This document shows positions 10,244 through 19,899 of a DNA stretch of 64,000 nt, piece after piece. Location of the stretch: NCBI GenBank assembly GCA_963931525.1, contig OZ007023.1, positions 310,001-374,000 of the forward strand, in the 5' to 3' direction. Numbering within the stretch: position 1 is the stretch's first letter; each line of letters opens with the position of its first letter. This DNA is from Fimenecus sp900545625 (GTDB lineage: Bacteria; Bacillota; Clostridia; Oscillospirales; Acutalibacteraceae). The position numbers and the translations under genes are program-made. The notes beneath the pieces were generated by a model. The model was not told the DNA's origin. It ran no database searches and saw only the letters and a list, made by a program, of their open reading frames with translations.

Positions 10244-11911
10244 TCAAATACTTTTGTAATACGCCGCAGCCGAAGCCAGCCGCGCGCACACAGTCTCGCG
10301 CCCCAAAAGCCGCAGAATCGTGCAAAGATCCGGAGTGTTGGTGCGGCCCGTGACCGCCACGCGGATCACCGTAGACACATCGCTGACATTGCCTTTGTAG
10401 CTTTCCGGGTCCGCTTTCCAGTCGCGCATTTCCGGGGCGAAGCCCAGCGGCGCGCAGATGGATTTGACCTTCGCAAACCACTCGTCTTTGTCATCCTCGG
10501 GCGACCAGACGGTCAAATACTGCTCCAAGATCGCCGCCGCGTCACGCGGGTCGATGTGTTCGGGCAGGGTATAATCCGCTTCGTACAGATCGTCATACAT
10601 ATAGGAAAAATACGGCTGTACTTCCGAAAACGCCGCCAAGTCTTTGCGCGGCTTTTTGCCGCCGCGGTCGAGCGCAAGCATGCCGAGCGCCTTTTCGCGG
10701 TCTGCATCAAGCCGCTGTGCAAACGCATCGTCATAAGTCTTTGCCCACGCGAGCGTGCGTTCATATACCTCTTCGGCGGTCATGCGGGAGATACACAGCT
10801 TGCTGACGTCGCGCAGCTTCACCATATCGAACAGCGCGCCCGACACGGACAGTTTTTTCAGGTTAAAGGGGAACGCGGTGAGTTCCGCCGTCGGGTTCGC
10901 GCGCCGCCAGTCCTCGAAATTGGAGTTGAGCAGCGTCAACAGGTATTCCTTGACGCTCTCTGCCGGGTACCCTTCTTCGGCAAAATGGCTGACCGCCGCT
11001 TCGGGGTCCTTGCGCTTGGAAATTTTGCGCTTGCCGCCGGTTTCCTCGTCGATCTTCATGATCTGCGGGGTGTGGGCGTATTTCGGCACGCGGAAGCCGC
11101 ATGCCCGAAACAGCGCGATATGCTTCGGCAAAGAGGGCAGCCACTCTTCACCGCGAATGACGTGCGTGGTGCGCATAAAGTGGTCATCGCAGACGTGCGC
11201 GAAATGGTAGGTCGGCACGCCGTCGCTTTTTAACAGCACCTCGTCAATGATGTTTTCGGGCATTTCGAGGCGGCCTCTCGCCATATCTTCAATCACGATA
11301 CGGCGCGCTTCGTCGCCGTCGGAACGAAGCCGCAGTACATAGGGCTTGCCCGCTTTGAGGTTCGCCTCGATCTCTTCATCCGAAAGGTCGCGGCACTTGG
11401 CGTATTTTCCGAAGTAGCCGCGCAAAAGCGCGCCCTCGCGCTCCTGCCGGTCGCGCAATTCTGCAAGCTCTTCCGCCGTACAAAAACAGGGGTACGCAAG
11501 CCCGCGGCGCACCAGATCCTTTGCCATGATCTGATAGATCTCCACCCGCGCTGACTGCGTATACGGGCCGTATGTACCCTGCTCACCGTCTTTGGTGACA
11601 CCCTCGTCGAAGGTGATGCCGAACGCTTCGAGCCCATCTAAGATCGCCGCCACGCCGTCGCCGATCTCGCGTTTTTTGTCGGTGTCCTCAATGCGGAGAT
11701 AGACAATGCCCCCCGACTGCCGCGCGGTCATATAATCCGCAAGCGCGCCGAACAGCCCGCCGATGTGCAGATACCCCGTGGGGCTCGGCGAAAAGCGGGT
11801 CACGCGTGCGCCCTCGGGAAGACTACGGGGCGGGTATTGCGCCTCAAGGTCAGCAGGCGTTTTTTGGATATGCGGGAACAGAAGCTCCGCGATTTTTTGT
11901 GTGTCTGTCAC
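10244..11911 (-). CDS. gltX: Glutamate--tRNA ligase
   Basis: This 555-residue class I synthetase attaches glutamate to tRNA-Glu. It has FSPSPTGYLHIGGLF (HIGH motif) near residue 42, LRIEDTDKKR and the KMSKS-type loop KISKRKDPEA. It is longer than most bacterial GltX proteins (about 480) because of extra sequence in the C-terminal half, around residues 340-460. The start is GTG at 11911 with GAGGTG about 9 nt upstream. A promoter lies at 11949-11977. Because GlnRS is encoded next to it, this enzyme probably discriminates against tRNA-Gln, which is inference. Confidence 0.95.
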   Translation of the reverse strand: MTDTQKIAELLFPHIQKTPADLEAQYPPRSLPEGARVTRFSPSPTGYLHIGGLFGALADYMTARQSGGIVYLRIEDTDKKREIGDGVAAILDGLEAFGITFDEGVTKDGEQGTYGPYTQSARVEIYQIMAKDLVRRGLAYPCFCTAEELAELRDRQEREGALLRGYFGKYAKCRDLSDEEIEANLKAGKPYVLRLRSDGDEARRIVIEDMARGRLEMPENIIDEVLLKSDGVPTYHFAHVCDDHFMRTTHVIRGEEWLPSLPKHIALFRACGFRVPKYAHTPQIMKIDEETGGKRKISKRKDPEAAVSHFAEEGYPAESVKEYLLTLLNSNFEDWRRANPTAELTAFPFNLKKLSVSGALFDMVKLRDVSKLCISRMTAEEVYERTLAWAKTYDDAFAQRLDADREKALGMLALDRGGKKPRKDLAAFSEVQPYFSYMYDDLYEADYTLPEHIDPRDAAAILEQYLTVWSPEDDKDEWFAKVKSICAPLGFAPEMRDWKADPESYKGNVSDVSTVIRVAVTGRTNTPDLCTILRLLGRETVCARLASAAAYYKSI

Positions 11912-11948
11912 TTGTACTCACACCTCGCAAACACGGCTATACTGTTAT

Positions 11949-11977
11949 ATTATCGCAGAAAACCGCCAAAGTATCAA
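11949..11977 (-). promoter_or_regulatory. Promoter of the gltX-glnS operon
   Basis: On the minus strand the elements are TTGATA, 17 bp, GATAAT, about 35 nt before the GTG of gltX. Confidence 0.6.
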
Positions 11978-12059
11978 CTGTTTTTTTGCGGAAAGCGCGC
12001 GCAGAGACGCATTTTGCCCGTATTTTTGCACGAATCGCCTGCCGTTTACACACAAAAGG

Positions 12060-12089
12060 TTGCTTTTTATGTCGCTTGGATGATATAAT
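12060..12089 (+). promoter_or_regulatory. Promoter of the membrane-anchored hydrolase gene
   Basis: The sequence reads TTGCTT, 18 bp, TATAAT (perfect -10), 43 nt before the ATG at 12133. Confidence 0.65.
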
Positions 12090-12132
12090 GAACATAAATC
12101 CGTAAAATGATGATTTGAAACGGGGAATGACT

Positions 12133-13107
12133 ATGCGAGAAAAACAGGCGGAATGGTTCAAAGCGCATATAGTCCCGGTTGCCATTGCGGTGGTGCTGAT
12201 CGTCGCCGTGCTCGTTGCGGTCGTTGTGACACAAAATGGGGACAGTGAACCGGCGAACGGCACGACCCTTGCGGCGCAGACGGCCGCCGCAGCGGAAACC
12301 ACCGAACCGACCGAGCCGGCAACACAGGCGCCCACGACCACGCCGACCACACAGGCAACAAGGGCAACCGTCTCCGCGCAGTCTTCCGGCAGCAGCCAAG
12401 CCGCGCCCGCGGCAGAGACGGCAGCGACGCGGACGGACAGCGACAAAACCGTTTATTACCCGCAAAGCCTGACGTCCTCCAATCGGAAATATCCCGTAAT
12501 CGTCTGGGCGAACGGCACGGGCTGCGCAACCTCTACCTATAGCGGTCTGCTGGAGATCTTCGCAGAAGCGGGCTATATCGTCGTGGCGGATGCCTCCATG
12601 ATGACCGCGGACGGCACGGCACAGCGGGATTCCATTGATTATATCCTCGGGGAGGCGACCCGTTCCGGCAGTCCGTTTTACAACAAGGTAGACACGGCGA
12701 ATATCGGCGCAGCGGGCCATTCCCAGGGCGGGCGAAGCGCCGTGAACGCCGCGCAGGAAGACAGCCGCATACGCTGTGTGCTCTCCATCGCAGGCGCAAG
12801 CTCCGCGGACGAAGCGCGCGGGCTTAATACGCCGATCTTCTTTATGACCGGTACCGCCGACGCAATCGTCCTCTCCTCCATGTGGGTCGAGCCTTCCTAC
12901 GACGCCGTCACCGGCAGGGCGGTCTATGCGTCGCTGACGGGCGGCGTGCACACCACCTGCATGACAAACCCGACGCAGATCTCCGGCTACGCCGTGGAAT
13001 GGTTCGACGCCTATTTGAAAAACGACAGCGCGGCAAGGAACACGTTTGCGGCAGGCGGGGCGCTCGCCAACGACAGCGATTGGCAGGACTTCATGTGTAA
13101 AAACTAA
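12133..13107 (+). CDS. Membrane-anchored alpha/beta hydrolase
   Basis: The 324-residue protein has one N-terminal transmembrane segment (residues 14-36), then a Thr/Ala/Pro-rich spacer of about 70 residues resembling a wall-spanning linker, then a hydrolase domain. The nucleophile elbow is GHSQGG with Ser near residue 197. GTADAI carries the likely Asp, and GVHTTC carries the likely His near residue 271. The fold resembles dienelactone-hydrolase or cutinase-like esterases that act outside the cell. The start chosen is ATG 12133 with GGGGA 8 nt upstream; ATG 12127 and TTG 12115 are in-frame alternatives. It has its own promoter and is a single-gene unit. Confidence 0.78.
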   Translation: MREKQAEWFKAHIVPVAIAVVLIVAVLVAVVVTQNGDSEPANGTTLAAQTAAAAETTEPTEPATQAPTTTPTTQATRATVSAQSSGSSQAAPAAETAATRTDSDKTVYYPQSLTSSNRKYPVIVWANGTGCATSTYSGLLEIFAEAGYIVVADASMMTADGTAQRDSIDYILGEATRSGSPFYNKVDTANIGAAGHSQGGRSAVNAAQEDSRIRCVLSIAGASSADEARGLNTPIFFMTGTADAIVLSSMWVEPSYDAVTGRAVYASLTGGVHTTCMTNPTQISGYAVEWFDAYLKNDSAARNTFAAGGALANDSDWQDFMCKN

Positions 13108-13120
13108 CCGCGGCATACAC

Positions 13121-13151
13121 AAAAAAGGCTCCCTACTAAGGAAGCCTTTTT
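13121..13151. terminator. Bidirectional terminator
   Basis: An A-tract, the imperfect stem AAAAAGGCTCC/GGAAGCCTTTTT and a T-tract lie between two convergent genes, so the hairpin can serve both. Confidence 0.85.
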
Positions 13152-13178
13152 CTATTTGATTTGTATGTAATGAAACGC

Positions 13179-14387
13179 TTATTCCTCGATCTTCAACTTG
13201 CGGACGATGTCGCACAGGTGTTCTTTCGTGAAGATCACCGGCGTGGGATACAGCGGGTGCGCTTCTTTCATGGCGCGTTCGACGATCAGATCGATATCCT
13301 CGTCACGGATCTGTGTAAAGCCCGTGGGGATGTTCATGCGCGTGTTCATACCCTTGATCGCTTCAATGAATTTGCACGCTTTATCCGCTTCGCTCACACC
13401 GGGGACGCCCGCGATATCGGCAAGCTTTGCCAAGCGCGGATAGATCGCGCTGCCGTACTCCTCCAGCACGACGGGCAGTATCACGGCGTTCGCAAGCCCG
13501 TGCGCGATGCCGTACATACCGCCGAGGTTGTGCGCAATGGCGTGGACATAGCCGACGTAAGCGCGCGTGAACGCCATGCCCGCATAGAACGATGCAAGCA
13601 GCATGTTGTTGCGCGCTTCTATGTTCTTGCCGTCGTTGTAGGCGGTCTCCAAGTTTTCAAAAATGAGCTTCGTCGCCTTTTCGGCATATTCGGAGGTGGA
13701 TTTCACATTGCTCTTGCCAATATACGCCTCTACCGCGTGGGTGAGCGCATCCAACCCCGTTGTTGAAGTGATGTGCGGAGGAAGCCCCACAGTAAGTTCG
13801 GGGTCGAGAACCGCAAATTTGGGACGGAGCGAGGGGTCGTTGATGGCATATTTTTCATGCGTCTGCGTGTTGGAGACAACCGCCGCAAGCGTCGTTTCCG
13901 AGCCTGTGCCCGCCGTCGTGGGCACAGCATAGAACGGCGGCAGCTTGTGCATGACTTTTAAGACGCCGCGCATCTGCGGAATGGATTTATTCGGGCGCGC
14001 CACACGCGCCGCAGCAGCTTTTGCGCAATCCATGGGGCTGCCGCCGCCGAAAGCGATGATCCCCTCGCAGTTGTTCTGCAAGAACAGCTCACGCGCTTCC
14101 TCGATATTCTCAATGGAAGGATTCGGCTGTACGCCGTCGTAAACAACATAGTGGATGTTCTTCGCCTTCAGCTCTTCAAACAGGCCGTCGAGCAGATGCA
14201 GGTTCATAAGTCCCTTATCCGTAACGATCAGGATATTCTGGATACCCTTATCCGCGATCACGCCCGGCAGCTGCCGAATGCAGCCGGGGCCGGTCAGCAG
14301 CTGCGGCTCCGACCAGTCAAGGAAGTACATAAACACCTTCATGATTTTTTGGAATGCGCGGTAATACGCAACTTTCAAAGCCCACAT
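13179..14387 (-). CDS. Iron-containing alcohol dehydrogenase
   Basis: This 402-residue enzyme belongs to the group III (Fe) NAD(P)-dependent alcohol dehydrogenases. The nucleotide-binding turn is GGGSPMDCAK. Metal ligands are in TTGLDALTHAVEAY (Asp, His) and HAIAHNLGGMYGIAHG (two His). PTTAGTGSE is also typical. The family interconverts alcohols and aldehydes in fermentation or in 1,3-propanediol/butanol pathways; the substrate here is unknown. The start is ATG 14387, with AAAGGA 12 nt upstream; an in-frame TTG at 14432 would add 15 residues. It lies 53 nt downstream of ribF on the same strand, so read-through from that operon is possible. Confidence 0.9.
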   Translation of the reverse strand: MWALKVAYYRAFQKIMKVFMYFLDWSEPQLLTGPGCIRQLPGVIADKGIQNILIVTDKGLMNLHLLDGLFEELKAKNIHYVVYDGVQPNPSIENIEEARELFLQNNCEGIIAFGGGSPMDCAKAAAARVARPNKSIPQMRGVLKVMHKLPPFYAVPTTAGTGSETTLAAVVSNTQTHEKYAINDPSLRPKFAVLDPELTVGLPPHITSTTGLDALTHAVEAYIGKSNVKSTSEYAEKATKLIFENLETAYNDGKNIEARNNMLLASFYAGMAFTRAYVGYVHAIAHNLGGMYGIAHGLANAVILPVVLEEYGSAIYPRLAKLADIAGVPGVSEADKACKFIEAIKGMNTRMNIPTGFTQIRDEDIDLIVERAMKEAHPLYPTPVIFTKEHLCDIVRKLKIEE

Positions 14388-14440
14388 AGCTTCGCACCAT
14401 CCTTTATTGATTTTGGCAGAAACATTTGCCAATATGGTAT

Positions 14441-15343
14441 TTATTTTACAGGATTTTCACAAAGATTGCAACCCTTTTCCAAATATTCCCGTGCACATTG
14501 CGCGTCGCGGCCGATAGCTGCGGAAAGCGCGTCGAGCGACGAAAACCTCTGTTCCGGGCGCAGATACTTTAAAAGCTCCACGCGTATGCGCTGCCCGTAC
14601 AGGTCGCCCTCGTAATCAAGAATACACGTCTCGCTTCGCACACTTTCCGTCCCGATGGTCGGTCGCACGCCGAAATTTGTCACGGCGGGGTGATACACGC
14701 CGTCTATGCTTACACGCGCGGCATACACGCCGTATTTCGGGCGCACGAAGCCCTCCGGGAAAAATTGGTTGATCGTCGGGAAGTGCAGCTGTCTGCCGCG
14801 CCGGTCGCCGTGCGCGACTTCGAACGCGTAGGAAAAGGGCCTGCCGAGCATGGCGTTCGCCTGCTCCACTTCGCCGTTTTCGAGCGCGCGGCGGATGCGC
14901 GACGAGGATACGGGCGCGCCGGCAAAGCAGGCGGTCCGCGCCACGCGCAGCTCCACGCCCGCTTCTTCGCAGAAGCGGCGCAGGAGGTCGGTGTTGCCCG
15001 TTTTATCTTTCCCGAATGTGTAATTTTCCCCGCAGCAGAGCGCGCCTGCCGAAAACCGTTTCAGCAGGATCTCTTCAAAAAAATCCCGCGCGGAAAGCGC
15101 ATGGATAGCGCGGAAATCCACATACAAAGGCGTGATCCCGTTTTGCCGCAGCAGCGCTTCGCGATCCTCGGAAGTCAAAAGTGCAGGGGGCGCAGCGCCA
15201 AACAATATCTTAGCGGGGTGTTCGGGGAACAACAGCGCACAAGGCGCACCGCCGCCGCGTTTGGTCAGTTCGAGCACCTGCCTGTGGCCGCGATGCAGTC
15301 CGTCAAAGGTGCCCAGCGCGACGCAGTTTTTTTGTTCAGCCAT
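14441..15343 (-). CDS. ribF: Bifunctional riboflavin kinase / FAD synthetase
   Basis: This 300-residue enzyme converts riboflavin to FMN and then FAD. The N-terminal adenylyltransferase domain has GTFDGLHRGHRQVL and SSSRIRRALENGEV. The C-terminal flavokinase domain has the FPTIN nucleotide/metal motif near residue 195 and ends with GDLYGQRIRVELLKYLRPEQRF-like sequence typical of RibF. ATG 15343 overlaps the truB stop by 8 nt and has GAGGG upstream. It is the last gene of the nusA-infB operon, in the usual truB-ribF order. Confidence 0.95.
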   Translation of the reverse strand: MAEQKNCVALGTFDGLHRGHRQVLELTKRGGGAPCALLFPEHPAKILFGAAPPALLTSEDREALLRQNGITPLYVDFRAIHALSARDFFEEILLKRFSAGALCCGENYTFGKDKTGNTDLLRRFCEEAGVELRVARTACFAGAPVSSSRIRRALENGEVEQANAMLGRPFSYAFEVAHGDRRGRQLHFPTINQFFPEGFVRPKYGVYAARVSIDGVYHPAVTNFGVRPTIGTESVRSETCILDYEGDLYGQRIRVELLKYLRPEQRFSSLDALSAAIGRDAQCAREYLEKGCNLCENPVK

Positions 15344-16226
15344 CGACAAACACCCTCTTTACAAGCAGGCTTTCGCCGTTTTCGGGCAGTTCGCCGAGCC
15401 CCAAAAAGCGGTTTTCCGGCGAATACACGCGGTAAAGCCCCGCTTGTTCCAACCCTTTGACGCGTTCAGCAAGCAGCTCGCCGCCGTTTTGGAAGCGCAC
15501 GCCCTGCGCAGCCGTCACCGTCAGCGCGGGGTACGCGGACAGGCACGCATCCACGGGGCGCAGGACTTCGCCGAGACGGTTTTCATCACGCAGGCATTCG
15601 AGTTCTTCAAGGGTAACGCAGTCCTTTTCCGTAAACCCGTTCGCCGCCGTGCGGCGCAGCGCCGTCAGCACCGCCCCTGTCCCGAGTTTTTGTCCGATGT
15701 CGTGTGCGAGCGAGCGGATATAAGTCCCCGCCGAGCAGGTGACGCGCAGGGTAAATTCCGCAGCCGTCATATCTGAAAGCACGAGCTCGGAAATACGGAT
15801 GTGCCGCGACTTGCGCTCGACCGTCTCCCCGCGGCGCGCCAATTCGTAAAGCCGCACGCCGTTTTGCGACACAGCGGAATACATCGGCGGAAGCTGCTCG
15901 CTCTCGCCGAGAAAGCTTTGCACCGTTTTTTGCACCTGTTCGGACGTGACGTTCACGGGGCATTCGCCCGTCACCTCGCCTGTGATGTCCAGCGTGTCGG
16001 TCGTGATCCCTAACCGCACGCGTGCGACATAGGTCTTTTCGTGCTCGGGCAGAAGCGCTATAAAACGCGAAGCGCCCGAAAGCGCCACGGGGAGCACCCC
16101 GGTCGCCATCGGGTCGAGCGTGCCGGTATGCCCGGCTTTTTTTGCACTGAGGATCGCCCTCGCGCGGTTCGTCGCGGTAAAAGAGGTGAGCCCCTGTGGT
16201 TTGTCTATGCAGATAAATCCTGTCAT
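15336..16226 (-). CDS. truB: tRNA pseudouridine(55) synthase
   Basis: The 296-residue enzyme makes pseudouridine 55 in the T-loop of tRNAs. The catalytic Asp is in HTGTLDPMATGVLPV, near residue 39. The family segments DKPQGLTSF at the N-terminus and GTYIRSLAHDIGQKLG are present. The C-terminal part resembles the PUA extension. The ATG overlaps the stop of nrnA as ATGA, and the stop overlaps the ribF start, so translation is coupled through this part of the operon. Confidence 0.96.
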   Translation of the reverse strand: MTGFICIDKPQGLTSFTATNRARAILSAKKAGHTGTLDPMATGVLPVALSGASRFIALLPEHEKTYVARVRLGITTDTLDITGEVTGECPVNVTSEQVQKTVQSFLGESEQLPPMYSAVSQNGVRLYELARRGETVERKSRHIRISELVLSDMTAAEFTLRVTCSAGTYIRSLAHDIGQKLGTGAVLTALRRTAANGFTEKDCVTLEELECLRDENRLGEVLRPVDACLSAYPALTVTAAQGVRFQNGGELLAERVKGLEQAGLYRVYSPENRFLGLGELPENGESLLVKRVFVDG

Positions 16227-17185
16227 TGTGTTTCCAATTCTGTTCTGACCGCGTCTAAAAGCCGGTCCTTCCCTGTTTTGAGCGCGCCTGCCTCGATCTC
16301 ACAGCCCGCCGCACGCGCGTGACCGCCGCCGCCGAGCTTTGCACAAATCGCAGAAGCGTCATACGGGGCATAGGTGCGCACAGACACCTTAAAGCTGCCG
16401 TCCTCGCGCTCGCGCAAAGTAAGCCCCACCGAAACGCCCTCTATCTTGCGCGGCAAGGAGGCGATGCCGTCGCACTCCGTTTCGTTCGAGCCGCTTTTGC
16501 AAAACATCTCCTGTGTGATGGTCACAAGTGCGCAGCGCCCGCCGAACAGCAGTTCGAGCGAGTCGAGCACCAGTGCTTCGAGCTTTAAATACGTCTTGGT
16601 TTTGGTCTCAAACATGACGCGGTTGATATCGTCAAAATTCGCGCCGTTTCGCAGCATCTCGGCGGCAAGCTCCAGCGTTTCGGGCGTGACATTGGAATAA
16701 CGGAAGCACCCCGTATCGGTAGAAAGCCCGGTATAAATGCAGTCGGCGATCACAGGCGTGAGCTTGACGCCCATTGCTGCGATCACGCGGTAGATGAGCT
16801 CGCAGGTCGCCGCACACTCCTCTAAAAACAGTGCGTCCGCGTATTTGGTGTTGGAAAGGTGGTGGTCGATGCACAGATCCACCCGTTCGCCGTATGCCGC
16901 ATCGAGCCGCGCGCCGAGGAGCTTTGTATCGGCAATATCCACCGCGACAACAAACGCTTCCTGAAAGTCCGCTTCGCTTTGGAGATCCCGACGCATATAG
17001 TCGTATTTCGGCGGGATCTTGTCGCCGCAGACGACGCGCGCCGTCTTGCCGAGATGTTGCAGCGCGTGCAGCAGCGCAAACCCGCTGCCGAGCGTGTCGC
17101 CGTCCGGATTGCGGTGTGTCAAAATCAAAATGCGGTCTTTGGAACGAAGCAGCGCTGCCGCCTGTTCTGCGGTCACGTTATGCAT
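16223..17185 (-). CDS. nrnA: DHH-family nanoRNase / pAp phosphatase (NrnA-like)
   Basis: This 320-residue DHH/DHHA1 phosphoesterase is expected to degrade very short oligoribonucleotides and dephosphorylate 3'-phosphoadenosine 5'-phosphate. Metal-binding motifs are HRNPDGDTLGSG (residues 24-35), VAVDIADT and DHHLSN, and the substrate-binding DHHA1 signature GGGGHARAAGC lies near the C-terminus. It lies between rbfA (8-nt overlap) and truB (4-nt overlap), its common position in Firmicutes. Confidence 0.93.
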   Translation of the reverse strand: MHNVTAEQAAALLRSKDRILILTHRNPDGDTLGSGFALLHALQHLGKTARVVCGDKIPPKYDYMRRDLQSEADFQEAFVVAVDIADTKLLGARLDAAYGERVDLCIDHHLSNTKYADALFLEECAATCELIYRVIAAMGVKLTPVIADCIYTGLSTDTGCFRYSNVTPETLELAAEMLRNGANFDDINRVMFETKTKTYLKLEALVLDSLELLFGGRCALVTITQEMFCKSGSNETECDGIASLPRKIEGVSVGLTLREREDGSFKVSVRTYAPYDASAICAKLGGGGHARAAGCEIEAGALKTGKDRLLDAVRTELETQ

Positions 17186-17534
17186 CTTCCCCTCCCGAGA
17201 TGTGCTTCATCTTCTCAAAGATCTCCATACCGCGTTCCACGGAATCGTCCGCAATGAAGCGCAGCTCGGGCGTTTTGCGAAGCCCAAGCCGCCCGCCGAC
17301 CTCGCGGCGCAGATACCCCGTCGCGCTTTTTAAGCCCTCCACCGCCTCTTTGGCGGTCGAAAGCCCCTCAAGCGCACTGACGTACACTTTCGCTACCGAA
17401 AGGTCACGGCTGACCTCCACACGCACGACCGTGAGCATTTTATCCTTGACGCGCGGGTCCTTGAGCTCGCGCAGGAGCGCGACCAGCTCGCGCTTGATAT
17501 CCTCGGAGGTCCTGTCTGTTTTATATCCTGCCAT
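17178..17534 (-). CDS. rbfA: 30S ribosome-binding factor
   Basis: The 118-residue KH-like protein takes part in late maturation of the small ribosomal subunit at the 5' end of 16S rRNA. It shows SEDIKRELVALLRELKDPRV and RLGLRKTPELRFIADDS, both typical. ATG 17534 is chosen because AGGGG lies 6 nt before it. An upstream in-frame ATG at 17540 would overlap that site. The gene follows infB after 45 nt. Confidence 0.94.
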   Translation of the reverse strand: MAGYKTDRTSEDIKRELVALLRELKDPRVKDKMLTVVRVEVSRDLSVAKVYVSALEGLSTAKEAVEGLKSATGYLRREVGGRLGLRKTPELRFIADDSVERGMEIFEKMKHISGGEDA

Positions 17535-17579
17535 TGTCATCCCCTGCCGCCCGTAATATCGATTGTAGTTTGCGCGGCG

Positions 17580-19895
17580 TTAATCGCGGTATTCTTCCAT
17601 GACGAAGGCTTCGAGCACGTCGCCCTCTTTGATGTCGTTGAACTTTTCAAGCCCTACGCCGCATTCATAGCCCTGTGCGACCTCTTTGACATCGTCCTTG
17701 AAGCGCTTGAGCGATGCGATGGCGTCCTCGGTAATAACGACGCCGTCGCGCACAACGCGGATCTGCGCGTTGCGGGTGATCTTGCCGTCGAGCACATAGG
17801 AGCCTGCGATCGTACCCGCAGAGGAAAGCTTGAACACATTGCGCACCTCGGCGCGGCCGAGCTGCACCTCACGGTATTTCGGCGCAAGCATGCCCTTGAT
17901 GGCGGCCTCGATCTCCTCAATGCAGTCATAAATGACACGGTACATGCGCATATCGATGCCGTCGCGTTCGGCAAGCTGCGTTGCCACGGGGTCGGGGCGC
18001 ACATTGAACCCGACGATGATGGCGTTCGAAGCGTTGGCGAGCATCACATCGGATTCGCTGACCGCGCCGACGCCGCCGTGGATGACCTTGACATGCACCT
18101 CGTCGTTCGACAGCTTTTCGAGGCTTTGGCGGACCGCCTCCACGGAGCCCTGCACATCCGCCTTGACGATGATATCCAGCTCCTTGACCTCGCCCTCGTT
18201 GATAGAGGCAAACAGGTTGTCAAGCGTGACCTTATGGAACTGCTTGAATTCCTCTTCCTTGGCGTCGTGCTTTCTCTGCTCCACAAGCTCGCGCGCAAGC
18301 CGTTCGTCGGAGACCGCGTCAAAGGCGTCGCCTGCCTGCGGGACGTCCACAAGACCGGTGATCTCCACGGGGACGGAGGGGCCTGCCGTTTCCACGCGCT
18401 GCCCGCGGTCGTTGGTCATGACGCGCACGCGGCCGACCGCCATGCCCGCGACGATGGTATCGCCCGCTTTGAGCGTACCGTTCTGCACGAGCAGCGTCGC
18501 CACGGGGCCGCGCCCCTTATCGAGCCGCGCTTCGATGACCACGCCCTTGCCGGGACGGTTCGGGTTGGCCTTGAGTTCTTTCATCTCCGCCACAAGCAGG
18601 ATGGATTCAAGCAGCTTGTCGATGTTCATGCCCGTTTTTGCCGAAACCGGCACGCAGATCACGTCGCCGCCCCATTCTTCGGGGATAAGCTCGTATTCGG
18701 TGAGCTGCTGCATGATCTTTTCGGTCGAAGCGCCGGGCTTATCCATTTTATTGATCGCAACAATGATGCTGACGTCCGCAGCTTTCGCGTGGTTGATCGC
18801 TTCAATGGTCTGCGGCATGATGCCGTCGTCCGCCGCCACCACCAGCACGGCGATGTCCGTCGCCTGTGCGCCGCGCGCACGCATGGCGGTAAACGCCGCG
18901 TGGCCGGGGGTGTCGAGGAAGGTGATCTTCTGCCCGCCCACATCGACACGGTATGCGCCGATGTGCTGCGTGATGCCGCCCGCTTCGGTCTCGGTGACCG
19001 CAGTATGGCGGATCGTATCAAGCAGGGAGGTCTTGCCGTGGTCGACGTGGCCCATGACCACCACGACCGGATCGCGCGGAAGCAGGTCTTCTTCGGCGTC
19101 CTCGGTATCGTCAATGATGCGTTCCTCGATCGTCACAACGACCTCTTTTTCGACTTTTGCGCCAAGCTCGGATGCAACGATCGCCGCCGTCTCGTAGTCA
19201 ATGACCTCATTGACCGAAGCCATCTGCCCCAAAGAGAACAGCTTTTTGATGACCTCCGCCGCCGTCATTTTCAGACGGGAAGCAAGCTCGCCGACCGTGA
19301 TCTCATCGGGGATCGTAACTTTGATGGGCTTCTTCGCACGCTCGGCGGCGATACGCGCCATGCGCTCCTTTTCGGTCTCGCGCTTGCGCGAACGCATGCC
19401 CTGACGGCGGTACTGCTGCGACTTCTGTTTAAGCTTTTGCTTGTGTACGACATTGTCGCCGTTGTTGCGGTTGTTGACAGGCGCGATATTCTCATAGCGC
19501 TCGTTGTATTTGTCCAGCTCAACGTTGCCCGCACGCGTATCCACGTGGCGCACCTCGCCTTTGGTGCGGGATTGCATGGGTTTCGCGGGGTCCTTTGCTT
19601 TTTTCGCGGGTGCAGGTGCAGCATCCGCCTTTTTGTCCGCCGCAGCCGGTTTCTCGGCGGCGGGAGCTTTTTCTTTTTTCGGCGCGGAAGTGCGCTGCAT
19701 GGCAAAATAGCTGTCCAGAGATTCCACCGCGTTTTCGGCGGTCAGCACATCGAACAGCACATCCAATTCTTTTTCTTCAAGCGCCGTCTGGGATTTCTTT
19801 TCGCCGGGGAAATATTTGCCCAGCAGATCCGCCAGCTTTTTGCTGGGGACATTGAAATCCTTTGCGGCTTCGTGGAGTTTATATTTTTTCGTCAT
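17580..19895 (-). CDS. infB: Translation initiation factor IF-2
   Basis: The 771-residue GTPase brings initiator tRNA to the 30S subunit. The IF2_N domain (KYKLHEAAKDFNVPSKKL) is at the start, followed by an Ala/Lys-rich linker and a second N domain. The G domain has GHVDHGKTSLLD, DTPGHAAF and NKMD. Domains II-IV end with the tRNA-binding C2 domain. ATG 19895 is preferred over a frame opening 85 codons upstream because that extension has no IF-2 similarity and runs through the ylxQ gene. GGGAGG lies 10 nt upstream. Confidence 0.97.
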   Translation of the reverse strand: MTKKYKLHEAAKDFNVPSKKLADLLGKYFPGEKKSQTALEEKELDVLFDVLTAENAVESLDSYFAMQRTSAPKKEKAPAAEKPAAADKKADAAPAPAKKAKDPAKPMQSRTKGEVRHVDTRAGNVELDKYNERYENIAPVNNRNNGDNVVHKQKLKQKSQQYRRQGMRSRKRETEKERMARIAAERAKKPIKVTIPDEITVGELASRLKMTAAEVIKKLFSLGQMASVNEVIDYETAAIVASELGAKVEKEVVVTIEERIIDDTEDAEEDLLPRDPVVVVMGHVDHGKTSLLDTIRHTAVTETEAGGITQHIGAYRVDVGGQKITFLDTPGHAAFTAMRARGAQATDIAVLVVAADDGIMPQTIEAINHAKAADVSIIVAINKMDKPGASTEKIMQQLTEYELIPEEWGGDVICVPVSAKTGMNIDKLLESILLVAEMKELKANPNRPGKGVVIEARLDKGRGPVATLLVQNGTLKAGDTIVAGMAVGRVRVMTNDRGQRVETAGPSVPVEITGLVDVPQAGDAFDAVSDERLARELVEQRKHDAKEEEFKQFHKVTLDNLFASINEGEVKELDIIVKADVQGSVEAVRQSLEKLSNDEVHVKVIHGGVGAVSESDVMLANASNAIIVGFNVRPDPVATQLAERDGIDMRMYRVIYDCIEEIEAAIKGMLAPKYREVQLGRAEVRNVFKLSSAGTIAGSYVLDGKITRNAQIRVVRDGVVITEDAIASLKRFKDDVKEVAQGYECGVGLEKFNDIKEGDVLEAFVMEEYRD

Positions 19896-19899
19896 CCTG